Assembly (NCBI RefSeq): GCF_036429475.1
Contig: NZ_CP144125.1
Span: 1,178,001-1,242,000 of the forward strand
Source: Halalkalicoccus sp. CGA53
GTDB lineage: Archaea; Halobacteriota; Halobacteria; Halobacteriales; Halalkalicoccaceae
Direction of reading: 5' to 3'
Length of the DNA stretch: 64,000 nucleotides
The notes beneath the pieces were generated by a model that worked only from the letters and a program-made list of their open reading frames with translations, was not told the origin of the DNA and ran no database searches. Positions 1 to 8,651 of this stretch are shown piece by piece. How positions within the stretch are numbered: position 1 is the stretch's first letter; each line of letters opens with the position of its first letter. A program made the translations under genes and the position numbers.

Positions 1-69
1 TACGTCTGTTTGAACGAACTGACAGCTCGGGACCCTCACACTGAAGCGCCCCTCGGACCAACCGCCGGC

Positions 70-276
70 ATGAAACCGCTCTGGGTCGCCGTCTGCGTCG
101 CGCTCGGGGGGATGGCCGTCCTCACCGTCGCGGTCAACGTCCTCGACCCGGACACGCCCCGAGCGCTGAACGCGCTCTACAACCTCTGGCTGCTCGCGAC
201 GATCGCCGTCTGCACGGTCGGCTTCTTCGGCGCCTGCTTTCGCTTCTTCGCGTTCATCACCGGCGAGCGGAAGTAG
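70..276 (+). CDS. Small two-helix membrane protein
   Basis: A protein of 68 residues from the ATG at 70. A TTG at 10 would add 20 residues with no membrane character, so the internal ATG is preferred. Two hydrophobic segments are visible, roughly residues 3-24 and 37-60, joined by a short polar loop, and it ends in a charged tail (GERK). It lies about 65 bp upstream of the sodium symporter on the same strand and may share its transcript. I do not recognise a family. An accessory role for the neighbouring transporter is only a guess from position. Confidence 0.5.
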   Translation: MKPLWVAVCVALGGMAVLTVAVNVLDPDTPRALNALYNLWLLATIAVCTVGFFGACFRFFAFITGERK

Positions 277-340
277 TATTGACTATCCTACAAAACAGCT
301 AAATGAGAGGGTGGTGGACTCTCCGGGGGAGTGTTCGCAT

Positions 341-1798
341 ATGGCAACCGAAGCGAAGACGGCCAGAGAGGAGTGGGGGACTCGCTTTGGCTTCTTGATG
401 GCGATGATCGGAGCGATGGTCGGGGTGGGGAACATCTGGCGGTTCCCGTTCGTCACCGGTGAGAACGGCGGTGGGGCGTTCATCCTCGCCTTCCTCGTCC
501 TGCTGTTCCTGCTCGCGGTGCCGGGGCTCATGGCGGAAGTCGCGCTGGGACGCTACACCGGAAAGGGCGTGATCGGCTCGATCCGCGAGTGCGTCGGCAC
601 CGGCGGACTGGTCGGTCTCGGGCTGGTCGTGGTGCTGGTGAACTTCGCGCTGATGACGTACTACGCGCCGGTCGTCGGCTGGACGCTCTACTACATGCTC
701 CACTCGTTCCTCTTTACCTTCACCGCGACCGGCTTCGACGCCGGCGGGTTCCTCGACGCGTTCTTCGCGAACCCGGCGGCGATGATCGCGATGCACACGG
801 TCGTCATGGGCATCGTCGCCGGGGTGTTGTTCCTCGGGATCAAAGACGGCGTCGAGCGGCTCGTCGTCGTCGCGGTGCCGGCGCTCGTCGTCGCGCTCGG
901 GGCGATCGCGATCCGCGCGGTCACCCTCCCCGGCGCGGGCGAGGGACTCGCGTTCACCTTCACCGTCCAGTGGGAGTACCTCACGTTCAGCGACACCTGG
1001 ATCGCCGCGCTCGGCCAGGCGCTCTTCTCTACCGGCCTCGGCTGGGGGATCGCGATCACCGTCGGGAGCTACCTGCGGGACTACGACGACGTCCCGCTCG
1101 GCGGCGGGGTGTTCACCGCGATCGGCGAAGCCTCGATCGGTATCCTCGCCGCCTTCGCCATCTTCCCGCTCGTCTTCGCCTACGGGCTCGACCCGGCGGG
1201 GGGCGCGGGGCTGGCGTTCGTCTCGCTCGTCCAGGTCTTCCCCGAGATGCCCGGTGGCGGGCTCTGGGCGATCCTCTTCTTCACGGGCTTCTTCCTCGCG
1301 GCGATCACCTCCGCGATCGTCATCACGGAGGTGCTGGTCACCACGATCAACGAAGAGACCCGGCTCTCGCGCGGCCAGACCGTGCTCGCGGTCTGTGGGG
1401 TGATCTGGCTGTTCGGCCTTCCGAGCGCCTACTCCGTCGAGTTCCTCGACTTCGTCGACCTCGTCTTCGCGAACTGGGGGCTGCCGCTCGCGACGCTCTG
1501 TATCATCATCGCGATCGGCTGGTTCTTCGGCCCCGAGCGCCTGCGCCTGCTCTCGGTGAACCAGAACGCCGGCGTCCACGTCGGGAGCTGGTGGAACCCG
1601 ATCGTGAAGTACGTCATCCCGATCGTGATGGTGTTCATCATGGCCTTCTTCGCGTGGGAGAACCGCGGTGAGGACATCATGATCGCCGGGATGGTCGTGC
1701 TCGTGACGTTCCCGATCGTCGGCTACCTCGTGATGCGGTACGTGGAGGGGCGCGAACGCCCACCCGAACCCGCCGGCGCTGCCGGAGGTGACGACTGA
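341..1798 (+). CDS. Sodium-dependent symporter, NSS/SNF family
   Basis: A secondary transporter that would use the sodium gradient to import an amino acid or related small amine. The N-terminal NSS signature is present: a GTRFGFLMAMIGAMVG helix followed by GNIWRFPF, the unwound TM1 that forms the Na+ and substrate site. About 12 hydrophobic helices follow over 485 residues, the length usual for prokaryotic members. The ATG at 341 is preferred over the GTG at 311 because family conservation begins just after it. The stop overlaps the start of a small membrane protein (TGATG), implying translational coupling. Substrate cannot be read from sequence. Family members carry leucine, tyrosine, tryptophan, glycine or betaine-like compounds, and the sarcosine-oxidase-like gene nearby makes an N-methylated glycine a reasonable guess. 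Confidence 0.9.
   Translation: MATEAKTAREEWGTRFGFLMAMIGAMVGVGNIWRFPFVTGENGGGAFILAFLVLLFLLAVPGLMAEVALGRYTGKGVIGSIRECVGTGGLVGLGLVVVLVNFALMTYYAPVVGWTLYYMLHSFLFTFTATGFDAGGFLDAFFANPAAMIAMHTVVMGIVAGVLFLGIKDGVERLVVVAVPALVVALGAIAIRAVTLPGAGEGLAFTFTVQWEYLTFSDTWIAALGQALFSTGLGWGIAITVGSYLRDYDDVPLGGGVFTAIGEASIGILAAFAIFPLVFAYGLDPAGGAGLAFVSLVQVFPEMPGGGLWAILFFTGFFLAAITSAIVITEVLVTTINEETRLSRGQTVLAVCGVIWLFGLPSAYSVEFLDFVDLVFANWGLPLATLCIIIAIGWFFGPERLRLLSVNQNAGVHVGSWWNPIVKYVIPIVMVFIMAFFAWENRGEDIMIAGMVVLVTFPIVGYLVMRYVEGRERPPEPAGAAGGDD
1784..1791 (+). promoter_or_regulatory. Strong Shine-Dalgarno site
   Basis: GGAGGTGA lies 6 bases before the ATG at 1798 and inside the last codons of the upstream symporter gene. It decides the start of the small partner protein. 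Many genes here look leaderless, so a near-perfect ribosome site inside an upstream gene marks an internal, coupled gene. Confidence 0.7.
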
Positions 1799-2121
1799 TG
1801 GTCGAGGCGATCACCGCAGAGACCTGGATCGGCATCGGCGTCGCGATCGTCGCGTTCTGGGGGATCGCGAGCTGGGCGATGATCCGGACGCTCAGACAGG
1901 AAGAACGCAAGACGGCGATCCTCGACGAGCAGCGGCGCATGGACACCTACTCGCCGAAGGCGCTCTCGGAGCTCCGCGAGTGGATCGAGGCGAACCCCGA
2001 GGACCCGTACGTCGAGGACGCGAAGCACAAGCACAACGAGTGTGTGAGGAACCTCCGGGAGACCGATCGACAGTTCTACGACTGGTCAGAGGTGGAGATC
2101 GAGCGGCTCGAACCGCTCTAG
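1798..2121 (+). CDS. Small membrane-anchored partner of the NSS symporter
   Basis: 107 residues: one N-terminal transmembrane segment (about residues 9-30), then a charged, mostly helical cytoplasmic part rich in Arg and Glu. Its ATG overlaps the symporter stop codon, and a strong Shine-Dalgarno sequence (GGAGGTGA at 1784-1791) sits 6 bp upstream, which fixes the start and marks coupled translation. No catalytic motif is visible. The arrangement suggests a dedicated accessory or regulatory subunit of the transporter, comparable in position to small subunits known beside some bacterial sodium symporters. That role is inference from the operon only. Confidence 0.6.
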   Translation: MVEAITAETWIGIGVAIVAFWGIASWAMIRTLRQEERKTAILDEQRRMDTYSPKALSELREWIEANPEDPYVEDAKHKHNECVRNLRETDRQFYDWSEVEIERLEPL

Positions 2122-2897
2122 AACGACCCGACGGCGCCGGAGAGCGCGTCGCTCTCGACCACCGACTGCGGTACCCGAAACGGGCTGACGCTCACCTCGC
2201 CCTCCGCGATCGCCCGGCGGTCGCTGCCGATCGGGTAGAGCTCGGCACAGGCGGCGAGATCCGGCAGCGAGCCGTTCGTCTCGGCCCGCGCCCAGAACGT
2301 GTCCTGGAGCGAGAGCTCCTCGCCCGAGGGGTCGACCGCGGTGTCGTAGTCGCCGACCGGTTCGGTGACACGCATCGGTCCGCGCCCCTCGATAGGCGCG
2401 TTCACGTTGAGGTAGTCGACGCCCTCGAACTCGCCGTTGAGCGCGCGCTCGGCGAGGAACGCGGTCGCCTCGCCCGGGAACTCGTACGGGCTCCCTTCGG
2501 GCGGGAAGAACTCGGCGTGGTGGTAGCCCGAGACGGCGATCGCCGGCACGCCGAGAAAGGCCGCCTCGACGGCCGCGCCGACGGTCCCCGACCGCCCGAG
2601 CAGGTACGATCCGACGTTCGGTCCGAGGTTGCAGCCCGAGACCACCAGATCGAACTCGGTCTCCAGCCCACGGAGGGCGTAGGCGACGCAGTCGGCGGGG
2701 GTCCCGTCGATCGCGGTGCCCCGGTCGTGTTCCTCGGCGGAAACCGTCTTCGAGCGCTCGCGGCCGACGCCGCTCTGGTTCGTCGCTGGGGCGACGGTCG
2801 TCACCTCGGCGAGCGGGGCGAGCGCGTCGGCCAGCGCGTGGAGACCGGGGCTGTCGATGCCGTCGTCGTTCGTCAGGAGGACCCGTAGCTGACTCAT
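2118..2897 (-). CDS. surE: 5'/3'-nucleotidase SurE
   Basis: A metal-dependent nucleoside monophosphate phosphatase of the SurE family, 259 residues. The N-terminus carries the metal-binding motif LLTNDDGIDSPG (residues 6-17). A second motif, NQSGVG, and the VVSGCNLGPN motif supply the remaining metal and phosphate contacts. The family consensus has Ile where Cys is found in the last motif. The ATG at 2897 puts the first strand directly at the start, although the frame stays open far upstream; that extension is antisense to neighbouring genes. The gene is convergent with the transporter operon and overlaps its stop region by 4 bp. Likely roles are nucleotide turnover and stress survival. Confidence 0.92.
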   Translation of the reverse strand: MSQLRVLLTNDDGIDSPGLHALADALAPLAEVTTVAPATNQSGVGRERSKTVSAEEHDRGTAIDGTPADCVAYALRGLETEFDLVVSGCNLGPNVGSYLLGRSGTVGAAVEAAFLGVPAIAVSGYHHAEFFPPEGSPYEFPGEATAFLAERALNGEFEGVDYLNVNAPIEGRGPMRVTEPVGDYDTAVDPSGEELSLQDTFWARAETNGSLPDLAACAELYPIGSDRRAIAEGEVSVSPFRVPQSVVESDALSGAVGSF

Positions 2898-3013
2898 TGC
2901 ACGCTCAAACGGGAGCGACGACAAATCCTCTCCGGTTCGCGACGACCGTCTCGGCCGCTCCCCGGCGGCCCCGATCCGCAGGGTCAGTTCCGGTCGAGAG
3001 TCCTTCCCGTGAG

Positions 3014-3889
3014 CTACAGTCGCTCCACGCCACCGGCCGGTATCGGCCCTGACGAGGAGAAGTTCGTGGGTCCGTGGCGGAGAAGAACGTAGAGGACCAC
3101 GCCGGCGAGCAGCGCGATGAACGCCTGCCCCCCGACGTCGGACTCGATCGCGGGGAACGCCCACAGCGACCAGTTGAACGACGCGTGGAGCAGGATCACG
3201 GGGGCGAGGCTCCCCCCGGTGTTCGCGTACACCCAGGTCATGACGACCGACAGCAGCGTGATCGTGACCAGGAAGCCGACGAGCGGCCGCTGGTAGTAGA
3301 GCGTCATGGAGGGCATGTAGAACCACGGGAGGTGCCAGATCCCCCAGACCAGCCCCAGTCCGAGGCTCGCCGAGAGCGCGCCGAACCGTTCGACCAACGG
3401 GTCGAGCGCGTACCCCCGCCACCCGAACTCCTCCTGGAGCGGACCGCCGAGCAGGAGGACGAAGACGAACGCGATCGGGAGCACGTACGCCTCGTCCACC
3501 CACGGGACGGTCGGTTCGACACCGGAGACGACGGCGACACCGAGCGCCGTCAGGGCGAGGATCGGGAACAGGACGAGTGCCGGGACGAACCAGAGACGTG
3601 AGAACGAGCGGTCGAGCGCCCGTCCGAGGAGGCGAACGACGCCGGAGCGTCCGCTGTACGCGTAGACGAGGACGAGCGCCGCCACGGTGGGTCCGAACGC
3701 GCCGACTTCCGGCAGCGTCGCCGCCCACGCGATCGCCGGAGCGAGGAAACCTGAGGCCGAGAACCCGGTAGCGACGGCGACCTTCGGGAGCCACAACGAC
3801 CACGAGAAGAGAAACGTCAGCCCGAAGAAGGCGATCAGCGCCCGGTGTTCCGTCCCTTGCCCGCGGCGCGATTCGTCCTCCCCGTTCAT
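3014..3889 (-). CDS. CPBP family intramembrane metalloprotease-like protein
   Basis: A polytopic membrane protein of 291 residues from the ATG at 3889. An upstream start at 3961 would add a soluble 24-residue stretch unlike the family. The CPBP (type II CAAX protease/bacteriocin-processing) motifs are intact: EEFGWRGYAL supplies the EExxxR motif, WGIWHLPWF supplies the first conserved His, and HASFN near the C-terminus supplies the second. This is the catalytic set of Rce1-like glutamate intramembrane proteases. Substrate is unknown. In archaea these proteins are numerous and may process prenylated or signal peptides. It stands alone between surE and the sarcosine oxidase homologue. Confidence 0.85.
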   Translation of the reverse strand: MNGEDESRRGQGTEHRALIAFFGLTFLFSWSLWLPKVAVATGFSASGFLAPAIAWAATLPEVGAFGPTVAALVLVYAYSGRSGVVRLLGRALDRSFSRLWFVPALVLFPILALTALGVAVVSGVEPTVPWVDEAYVLPIAFVFVLLLGGPLQEEFGWRGYALDPLVERFGALSASLGLGLVWGIWHLPWFYMPSMTLYYQRPLVGFLVTITLLSVVMTWVYANTGGSLAPVILLHASFNWSLWAFPAIESDVGGQAFIALLAGVVLYVLLRHGPTNFSSSGPIPAGGVERL

Positions 3890-4000
3890 CCCGGATAGAA
3901 CGACACATGCGGGGATAAACCGATCGACGCCGGACGTCTCCTGGCCTCGTAACCCCGTCACTCGCGACAGTGAGCCGATCCCTCCGCTCGATCGGAGCCC

Positions 4001-5134
4001 TTACTCGAACCTGCTCACGCGAAACGGTTCGATCGGGTGCTCGCTCTCGCCCTCGGTCGCGAGGTCCGAGAGCACCTCGCCGAGCACGCTCGCGAACTTG
4101 TAGCCGTGTCCGGAGAATCCCGCGCCGATCACGACGTTCTCGTGTTCCGGGTGCGTGTCGACGAGGAAGTGCTCGTCGGGGGTGTTCGTGAACAGGCAGG
4201 TCGAGAGGCGCATCGTCGGCCCCGCCGCGTCGGGGACGTACTCCTCCGTATACTCGCGCAGGAGTCGTTCGTCCTCCCGATCGGGTTCCCGACGAAGCTC
4301 TCCGGGGGTGCCCGTCTCCCCCCGGTGGTGGTACCGGCCGAGTTTGAACCCCGGTACGGAGACGACCGGGAAGCCGTAGAAGTGGCCCTCCTCGGCCTCG
4401 TGGACGAACACCGGGAACGCCTCTGGAGCGAACCGTTCCGGCTTCCTGGGTTGAAACCAGCCGAGGACCTGTCGCTCCGGGACGAGCAGGTCCGCGAGTT
4501 CGGGCAGTTGCGATGCGGCCCACGCCCCGGCGGTGACGACGAGGCGCTCTGCGGTGTACGCACCCCTGTCGGTCTCGACGCGGACGCCCGACTCGCTCGC
4601 CTCCCACGACTCGACCGTCTCCCTCGCTCTGATCGTCGCGCCCTCCCCGTGTGCGGCCTCGACGTGCGCGACGATGCCCTCCTCCGAGAGCAGGTAGCCG
4701 CCGTCGGCCTGGTGGATCGCGACGTGGTCGTCGGGGAGGCGATAGCCGGGAAAGCGTGCTTCGAGTTCTCGAGCCGACAGCTCCGTGTTCGGGATGCCGT
4801 GTTCGGCACAGGAGCGTCGTACGCCGCGGACCACCTCGCTACCCGGGGGACCGGCGCTGATCGATCCGGTCCGGTGGAGGAGCGTCGTGGAGTGCGTCGT
4901 CTCGAGCCGGTTCCAGAGGTCGTACGCCCGTCGGAGTAGCGGGACGTACGCTGGATCCTCGTAGTAGGCCAGTCGAATGATCCTGGTGACCCCGTGTGAG
5001 GAGCCCCTCGCGTGGGGAACGTCGTAGCGTTCGAGTCCGAGAACGGAGAGGCCGCGCCTCGCGAGTTCGTACGTCGTCGCGGCGCCCACCCCTCCGACGC
5101 CGAGGACGACGACGTCGTAGTCGGTTCGGCTCAT
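4001..5134 (-). CDS. FAD-dependent monomeric sarcosine oxidase / N-methyl amino acid oxidase
   Basis: 377 residues, matching the length of monomeric sarcosine oxidase (MSOX/MTOX). The N-terminal Rossmann motif is GVGGVGAAT (residues 12-20), followed by the typical RGSSHGVTRIIR FAD-binding stretch. The C-terminal signature TCLFTNTPDEHF contains Cys313, which aligns with the cysteine that binds FAD covalently in MSOX, and GAGFSGHGYKF closes the FAD site. The expected reaction is oxidative demethylation of sarcosine, or another secondary amine such as N-methyl-tryptophan or pipecolate, yielding formaldehyde and H2O2. It is monocistronic. It may act alongside the two folate-linked dehydrogenases at 47-62 kb, which handle related substrates without oxygen. 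Substrate is inferred. Confidence 0.85.
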   Translation of the reverse strand: MSRTDYDVVVLGVGGVGAATTYELARRGLSVLGLERYDVPHARGSSHGVTRIIRLAYYEDPAYVPLLRRAYDLWNRLETTHSTTLLHRTGSISAGPPGSEVVRGVRRSCAEHGIPNTELSARELEARFPGYRLPDDHVAIHQADGGYLLSEEGIVAHVEAAHGEGATIRARETVESWEASESGVRVETDRGAYTAERLVVTAGAWAASQLPELADLLVPERQVLGWFQPRKPERFAPEAFPVFVHEAEEGHFYGFPVVSVPGFKLGRYHHRGETGTPGELRREPDREDERLLREYTEEYVPDAAGPTMRLSTCLFTNTPDEHFLVDTHPEHENVVIGAGFSGHGYKFASVLGEVLSDLATEGESEHPIEPFRVSRFE

Positions 5135-5248
5135 GGCGGGGCGAGGATCGGTGTGGCTAAACCTCTACCGCGTCCGCGTCGGCACTCCGCCCCGCGCCGA
5201 TCGGCACCGAACCCGAAGCGTTACTACCGTGGTGGGGCAGCGGATAGT

Positions 5249-6703
5249 ATGAGCGAGACGGAGCAGGAACTCGGGATCACCGAGTCGAAGTCCCACAGCC
5301 CCGGCGAGTGGTACGCGGAGGTCGTCCGGAAGGCCCAGATCGCCGACTACGCCCCGATGGGCGGGTTCATCGTCACCCGCCCCCGGGGGTGGGCGCTCTG
5401 GGAGTCGATCCAGCGAACCCTCGACGGCTGGTTCAAGGAGACGGGCGTCACGAACGCCTACTTCCCGATCTTCATCCCCGAGAGCTATCTGGAGCGCGAA
5501 AAGGAGATCCTCGAGGGGTTCGACCCGGAGGTGGCGTGGGTGACCCACGGCGGCGAGACCGAACTCGAGGAGCGTCTCGCCGTTCGCCCGACGAGCGAGT
5601 CGATCATCGCCCCGTTCATGAGCCAGTGGGTCCGGAGCCACCGCGACCTCCCGATGCGACTCAACCAGTGGTGTTCGGTCGTTCGCTGGGAGGCGACGGA
5701 GACGAAGCCGTTCTTCCGGACGAAGGAGTTCTGCTGGCAGGAGGGCCACACCGCCCACCGGGACCGCGAGGGGGCATGGGAGGAGACGATGCTCCGGCTC
5801 GAGCAGTACGAGCGGGTCTTCGAGGAGCACCTCGCGATCCCGGTGCTGAAAGGTAGAAAGCCCGACCACGACAAGTTCCCCGGCGCGGACACGACGACGA
5901 CGATCGAGGCGCTGATGCCCGACGGGAAGTCGGTCCAGAGCGCGACGAGTCACTACCTCGGGACGACGTTCGCGGAGGCGTTCGACCTCACGTACGTCGA
6001 CGAGGCCGAGGAGGAGCAGGTCGCACACACCACCTCCTGGGGGCTCTCCTGGCGCGCACTCGGCGCGCTCATCATGACACACTCGGACGACCAAGGGCTC
6101 GTCCTCCCGCCCACCATCGCCCCCCAGCAGGTCGTGATCGTGCCGATCTGGCAGGAGGAGAACCGGGAGGAGGTACTCGACTACGGGGAAGGGGTCGCCG
6201 ACGAGCTCTCGGAGGCGGGTATCAGAGTCGAGTTCGACGACCGCGACGAGCGCAACCCCGGGTTCAAGTTCAACGAGTGGGAACTCTACGGCGTCCCGCT
6301 CAGGATCGAGATCGGCCCGAACGAGGTCAGGGATCGAGAGCTGACGCTCGTCCACCGACCCGACGGCGAGCGATGTGTCGAGGGCCGGACGGGGATCGCG
6401 GAGACGGTCTCCGAACACTTCGAGACGATCTACGCGAAGCTCTACGCCGCGGCCGAGGAGAACTTGGAGGAGAACGTCCGGGAGGCGTACTCGCGCGAGG
6501 AGATCCTCGGGACGCTCGGCCAGCACGGTGGCTACGTGAAGGCGCCGTGGTGCGGCGAGGAGGAGGCCGCCGCGGAGATCAAGGAGACGATCGGGGCGGA
6601 TATCGTGATGATCCCGTTGGAGGACGAGGAGCCGATCGCAGCGGAGTGTGCGCTCAGCGGGAAGCCCGCCGAGACGACGGCGTACTTCGCGAAGTCCTAC
6701 TGA
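5249..6703 (+). CDS. proS: Prolyl-tRNA synthetase, archaeal/eukaryotic type
   Basis: Class II aminoacyl-tRNA synthetase of 484 residues that charges tRNA-Pro. Motif 2 is seen as RLNQWCSVVRWE preceded by RPTSESIIAPF. The N-terminal GFIVTRPRGWALWESIQ is typical of the short archaeal/eukaryotic form, which lacks the bacterial editing insertion. An anticodon-binding domain (VVIVPIW onward) and the C-terminal domain ending in a tyrosine (AKSY) complete it. The ATG at 5249 is chosen because the upstream open frame lies antisense to the oxidase gene. It is divergent from that gene with a 114-bp spacer. Housekeeping; no operon partner. Confidence 0.96.
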   Translation: MSETEQELGITESKSHSPGEWYAEVVRKAQIADYAPMGGFIVTRPRGWALWESIQRTLDGWFKETGVTNAYFPIFIPESYLEREKEILEGFDPEVAWVTHGGETELEERLAVRPTSESIIAPFMSQWVRSHRDLPMRLNQWCSVVRWEATETKPFFRTKEFCWQEGHTAHRDREGAWEETMLRLEQYERVFEEHLAIPVLKGRKPDHDKFPGADTTTTIEALMPDGKSVQSATSHYLGTTFAEAFDLTYVDEAEEEQVAHTTSWGLSWRALGALIMTHSDDQGLVLPPTIAPQQVVIVPIWQEENREEVLDYGEGVADELSEAGIRVEFDDRDERNPGFKFNEWELYGVPLRIEIGPNEVRDRELTLVHRPDGERCVEGRTGIAETVSEHFETIYAKLYAAAEENLEENVREAYSREEILGTLGQHGGYVKAPWCGEEEAAAEIKETIGADIVMIPLEDEEPIAAECALSGKPAETTAYFAKSY

Positions 6704-6754
6704 TTCGACGCGCGAACCAACGCGGCTTTTTCCACACGCTCCTTTGCCTCGTCC

Positions 6755-7483
6755 ATGGACAGACGTGCGTACCTCGCGGCCGTCGTGGCGGCGGGTACGC
6801 TCCCGGTCGCCGGCTGTCTCGGCGACGACTCGCCGACGGTGCTCGCCCGACCCGAGAGCCAGAGCGTCGACAGCGAGGACTACCCGTTCCCCGCCCACGG
6901 CGAGGAACTCCCCGAGGTCACGCTGCCCTCTCCCCTGCACGACCGCGAGGTGCGCACGACCGAGTTCGTCGGCGAGCGCGAGACGCTCCTGACGTTCGTC
7001 TTCACCCGTTGTCCGGGGCCGTGTCCCGCGCTCACTACGACGCTCGCACAGGTGCAGGTCCGCGCCGCCGACGAGGGCTACGCGGAGGAAGTCGCACTGC
7101 TCCCGACCACGTTCGATCCGGAGTACGACGTCGCCGAGCGGCTTCGGGCGTTCAGCGAGGCGAACGGGGCGAGCGTTGAGGAGGAGAACTGGCAGTTCCT
7201 CCGGCCCGAATCGCCCGATCGTGCCGAAGCGGTGATCACGGACAGCTTCGGCGTGCCGTTCGAGGAGGTCCCGCTCGAGGAGACCGAGGGTGCTCACGGC
7301 GAGCACGACGACGCTGATCGGGACGACCACGCAGACGACGGAGAGGGGACCACGTTCGTCCACGCGAACCTTCTGGTGCTGGTTAACCGCGACGGCTACG
7401 TCGAACGGGCGTACGACGGGCCGCCGCCGACACCCACGGACGTCCTCGACGACCTCCACGAGGTCCGGGAGGGGATGCGGTGA
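6755..7483 (+). CDS. SCO1/SenC-family copper/redox lipoprotein with His-rich insert
   Basis: 242 residues, exported. A lipobox (VAGC, Cys21) follows an N-terminal hydrophobic stretch preceded by two arginines. The SCO copper site is present: Cys86-x3-Cys90 in RCPGPC, and His203 in TTFVHANL. SCO proteins deliver copper to the CuA centre of cytochrome oxidase or reduce its thiols. An Asp/Glu/His-rich insert (about residues 180-198) precedes the third ligand and could buffer metal. It is the first gene of a three-gene operon whose cistrons overlap by 4 bp, followed by a TlpA-like thioredoxin and CcdA, which fits cytochrome oxidase maturation outside the membrane. Confidence 0.88.
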   Translation: MDRRAYLAAVVAAGTLPVAGCLGDDSPTVLARPESQSVDSEDYPFPAHGEELPEVTLPSPLHDREVRTTEFVGERETLLTFVFTRCPGPCPALTTTLAQVQVRAADEGYAEEVALLPTTFDPEYDVAERLRAFSEANGASVEEENWQFLRPESPDRAEAVITDSFGVPFEEVPLEETEGAHGEHDDADRDDHADDGEGTTFVHANLLVLVNRDGYVERAYDGPPPTPTDVLDDLHEVREGMR

Positions 7484-7998
7484 GACGGCGTGACCTGCTC
7501 GCCGGCGCCGCCGGCCTCGGCGTTCTCGGCGCCGGGGGGACGGCCGCGTTCGGCGCGTTCGGTACCAGCGGGGAGGTCGTCGAACCGGCGACGGTCGAGA
7601 CGCTCGATGCGCCGGGCAGCCGGGCGGATGTGCTCGCGATCCCGACCCCCGGCGAGGTGACGGTCGTCGAGTTCTTCGCCACCTGGTGTGGCACCTGCGA
7701 GTCGATGATGCCCACGCTCGCCGAGGTCACCGAGCGAGCCGGGGAGGTGCGGTTCGTCTCGGTGACCAACGAGCCGATCGGGGCGAGCACGACGCGAGGG
7801 GACATCGTCGCGTGGTGGGTCGAGAACGACGGCCGCTGGCCGGTCGGCCTCGACACCGACCTCGAACTCACCCGGGCGTTCGGCGTGAGCGTCACGCCGA
7901 CGACCGTGATCCTCGACGCCGAGAACAGGATCTCGCGGCTCGAAACCGGGCGAAAGCGAGCCGACGAGATCCTCGCCTGGATCGACGACGCCCGATGA
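7480..7998 (+). CDS. TlpA-like membrane-anchored thioredoxin
   Basis: 172 residues starting at a GTG that overlaps the SCO stop codon (GTGA). The N-terminus MRRRDLL followed by a hydrophobic Ala/Gly stretch looks like a twin-arginine signal. The thioredoxin fold shows the active site WCGTC (Cys70, Cys73) and the cis-proline motif VTPT. TlpA/ResA-type proteins reduce disulfides in apocytochrome c or copper chaperones outside the membrane. Here it probably receives electrons from CcdA, encoded immediately downstream, and passes them to the SCO protein. Confidence 0.87.
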   Translation: MRRRDLLAGAAGLGVLGAGGTAAFGAFGTSGEVVEPATVETLDAPGSRADVLAIPTPGEVTVVEFFATWCGTCESMMPTLAEVTERAGEVRFVSVTNEPIGASTTRGDIVAWWVENDGRWPVGLDTDLELTRAFGVSVTPTTVILDAENRISRLETGRKRADEILAWIDDAR

Positions 7999-8651
7999 CC
8001 GAACTGTACGGTACGCTCGTTCTCGCCGTCGGCGCGGGCCTCGCCACCTTCTTCTCGCCGTGTGCGTACGCGCTCCTTCCCGGGTACGTCGGCTACTACG
8101 TCGCCACCACGGGCGGTCGTTCGCCGCCGCTCTCCGGTGTCCTCACGCGGGGTGTCTGCGCCGCCGCGGGCGTCCTCGCCGTCTTCGTCGCGCTCGGGCT
8201 CGTCGCCACGGTGATCGGGGCCGCGATCGTCCCGTACCTCGCCGTGCTCGAACTCGCTGTCGGCGCGGTGTTGGTCGTCTTCGGGCTCCTGGTCCTCCTC
8301 GACCTCGGCCCGCGACCCCGGGTCTCCCTCCCGCGACGCCGATCGTCGGTCGCGGGCTTCGGGCTCTTCGGGGCGCTCTACGCGCTCGCCGCCGCGGGCT
8401 GTGTCGCCCCGCTCTTCCTCGCGGTCGTCGTCCGATCGCTCGCCCTTCCGGTCGGGGAGACGGCCGCGGTCATGGGCGTCTACGCCGGCTCGTTCGCGCT
8501 CTGTATGCTCGCGGCGACGACGGTCGTCGCGACCGGCCACGGCCTGGGTGCCGAGCGGGTCGCCGGCTACGTCGACCGGGCGATCCGACTCTCGGGGGTC
8601 GTGCTCGTCTTCGCGGGGATCGGGCAGCTCTGGGTCGCGACCGGCCTCTAG
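7995..8651 (+). CDS. ccdA: Cytochrome c biogenesis transmembrane protein CcdA
   Basis: 218 residues with about six transmembrane helices. The two redox cysteines of CcdA are visible: Cys23 in FFSPCAYALLPG (TM1) and Cys136 in AAAGCVAPLF (TM4). The protein carries reducing equivalents from cytoplasmic thioredoxin across the membrane to an extracytoplasmic thioredoxin-like protein. The ATG at 7995 overlaps the stop of the TlpA-like gene (ATGA), so the pair is co-translated. The gene ends 4 bp into the convergent gene on the other strand, leaving no room for an intergenic terminator. Confidence 0.9.
   Translation: MTELYGTLVLAVGAGLATFFSPCAYALLPGYVGYYVATTGGRSPPLSGVLTRGVCAAAGVLAVFVALGLVATVIGAAIVPYLAVLELAVGAVLVVFGLLVLLDLGPRPRVSLPRRRSSVAGFGLFGALYALAAAGCVAPLFLAVVVRSLALPVGETAAVMGVYAGSFALCMLAATTVVATGHGLGAERVAGYVDRAIRLSGVVLVFAGIGQLWVATGL

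Noticed and set aside
299-1579. 426-codon minus-strand frame across the NSS symporter.
   Set aside because: Very Arg/Asp/Glu-rich low-complexity translation on the complement of an evident transporter; shadow frame.
2898-4607. Long open frame continuing upstream of surE on the minus strand (to over 800 codons).
   Set aside because: It crosses the CPBP gene and part of the oxidase gene in other frames and encodes Arg/Pro/Gly-rich sequence typical of GC-rich shadows. SurE homology begins at the ATG at 2897.
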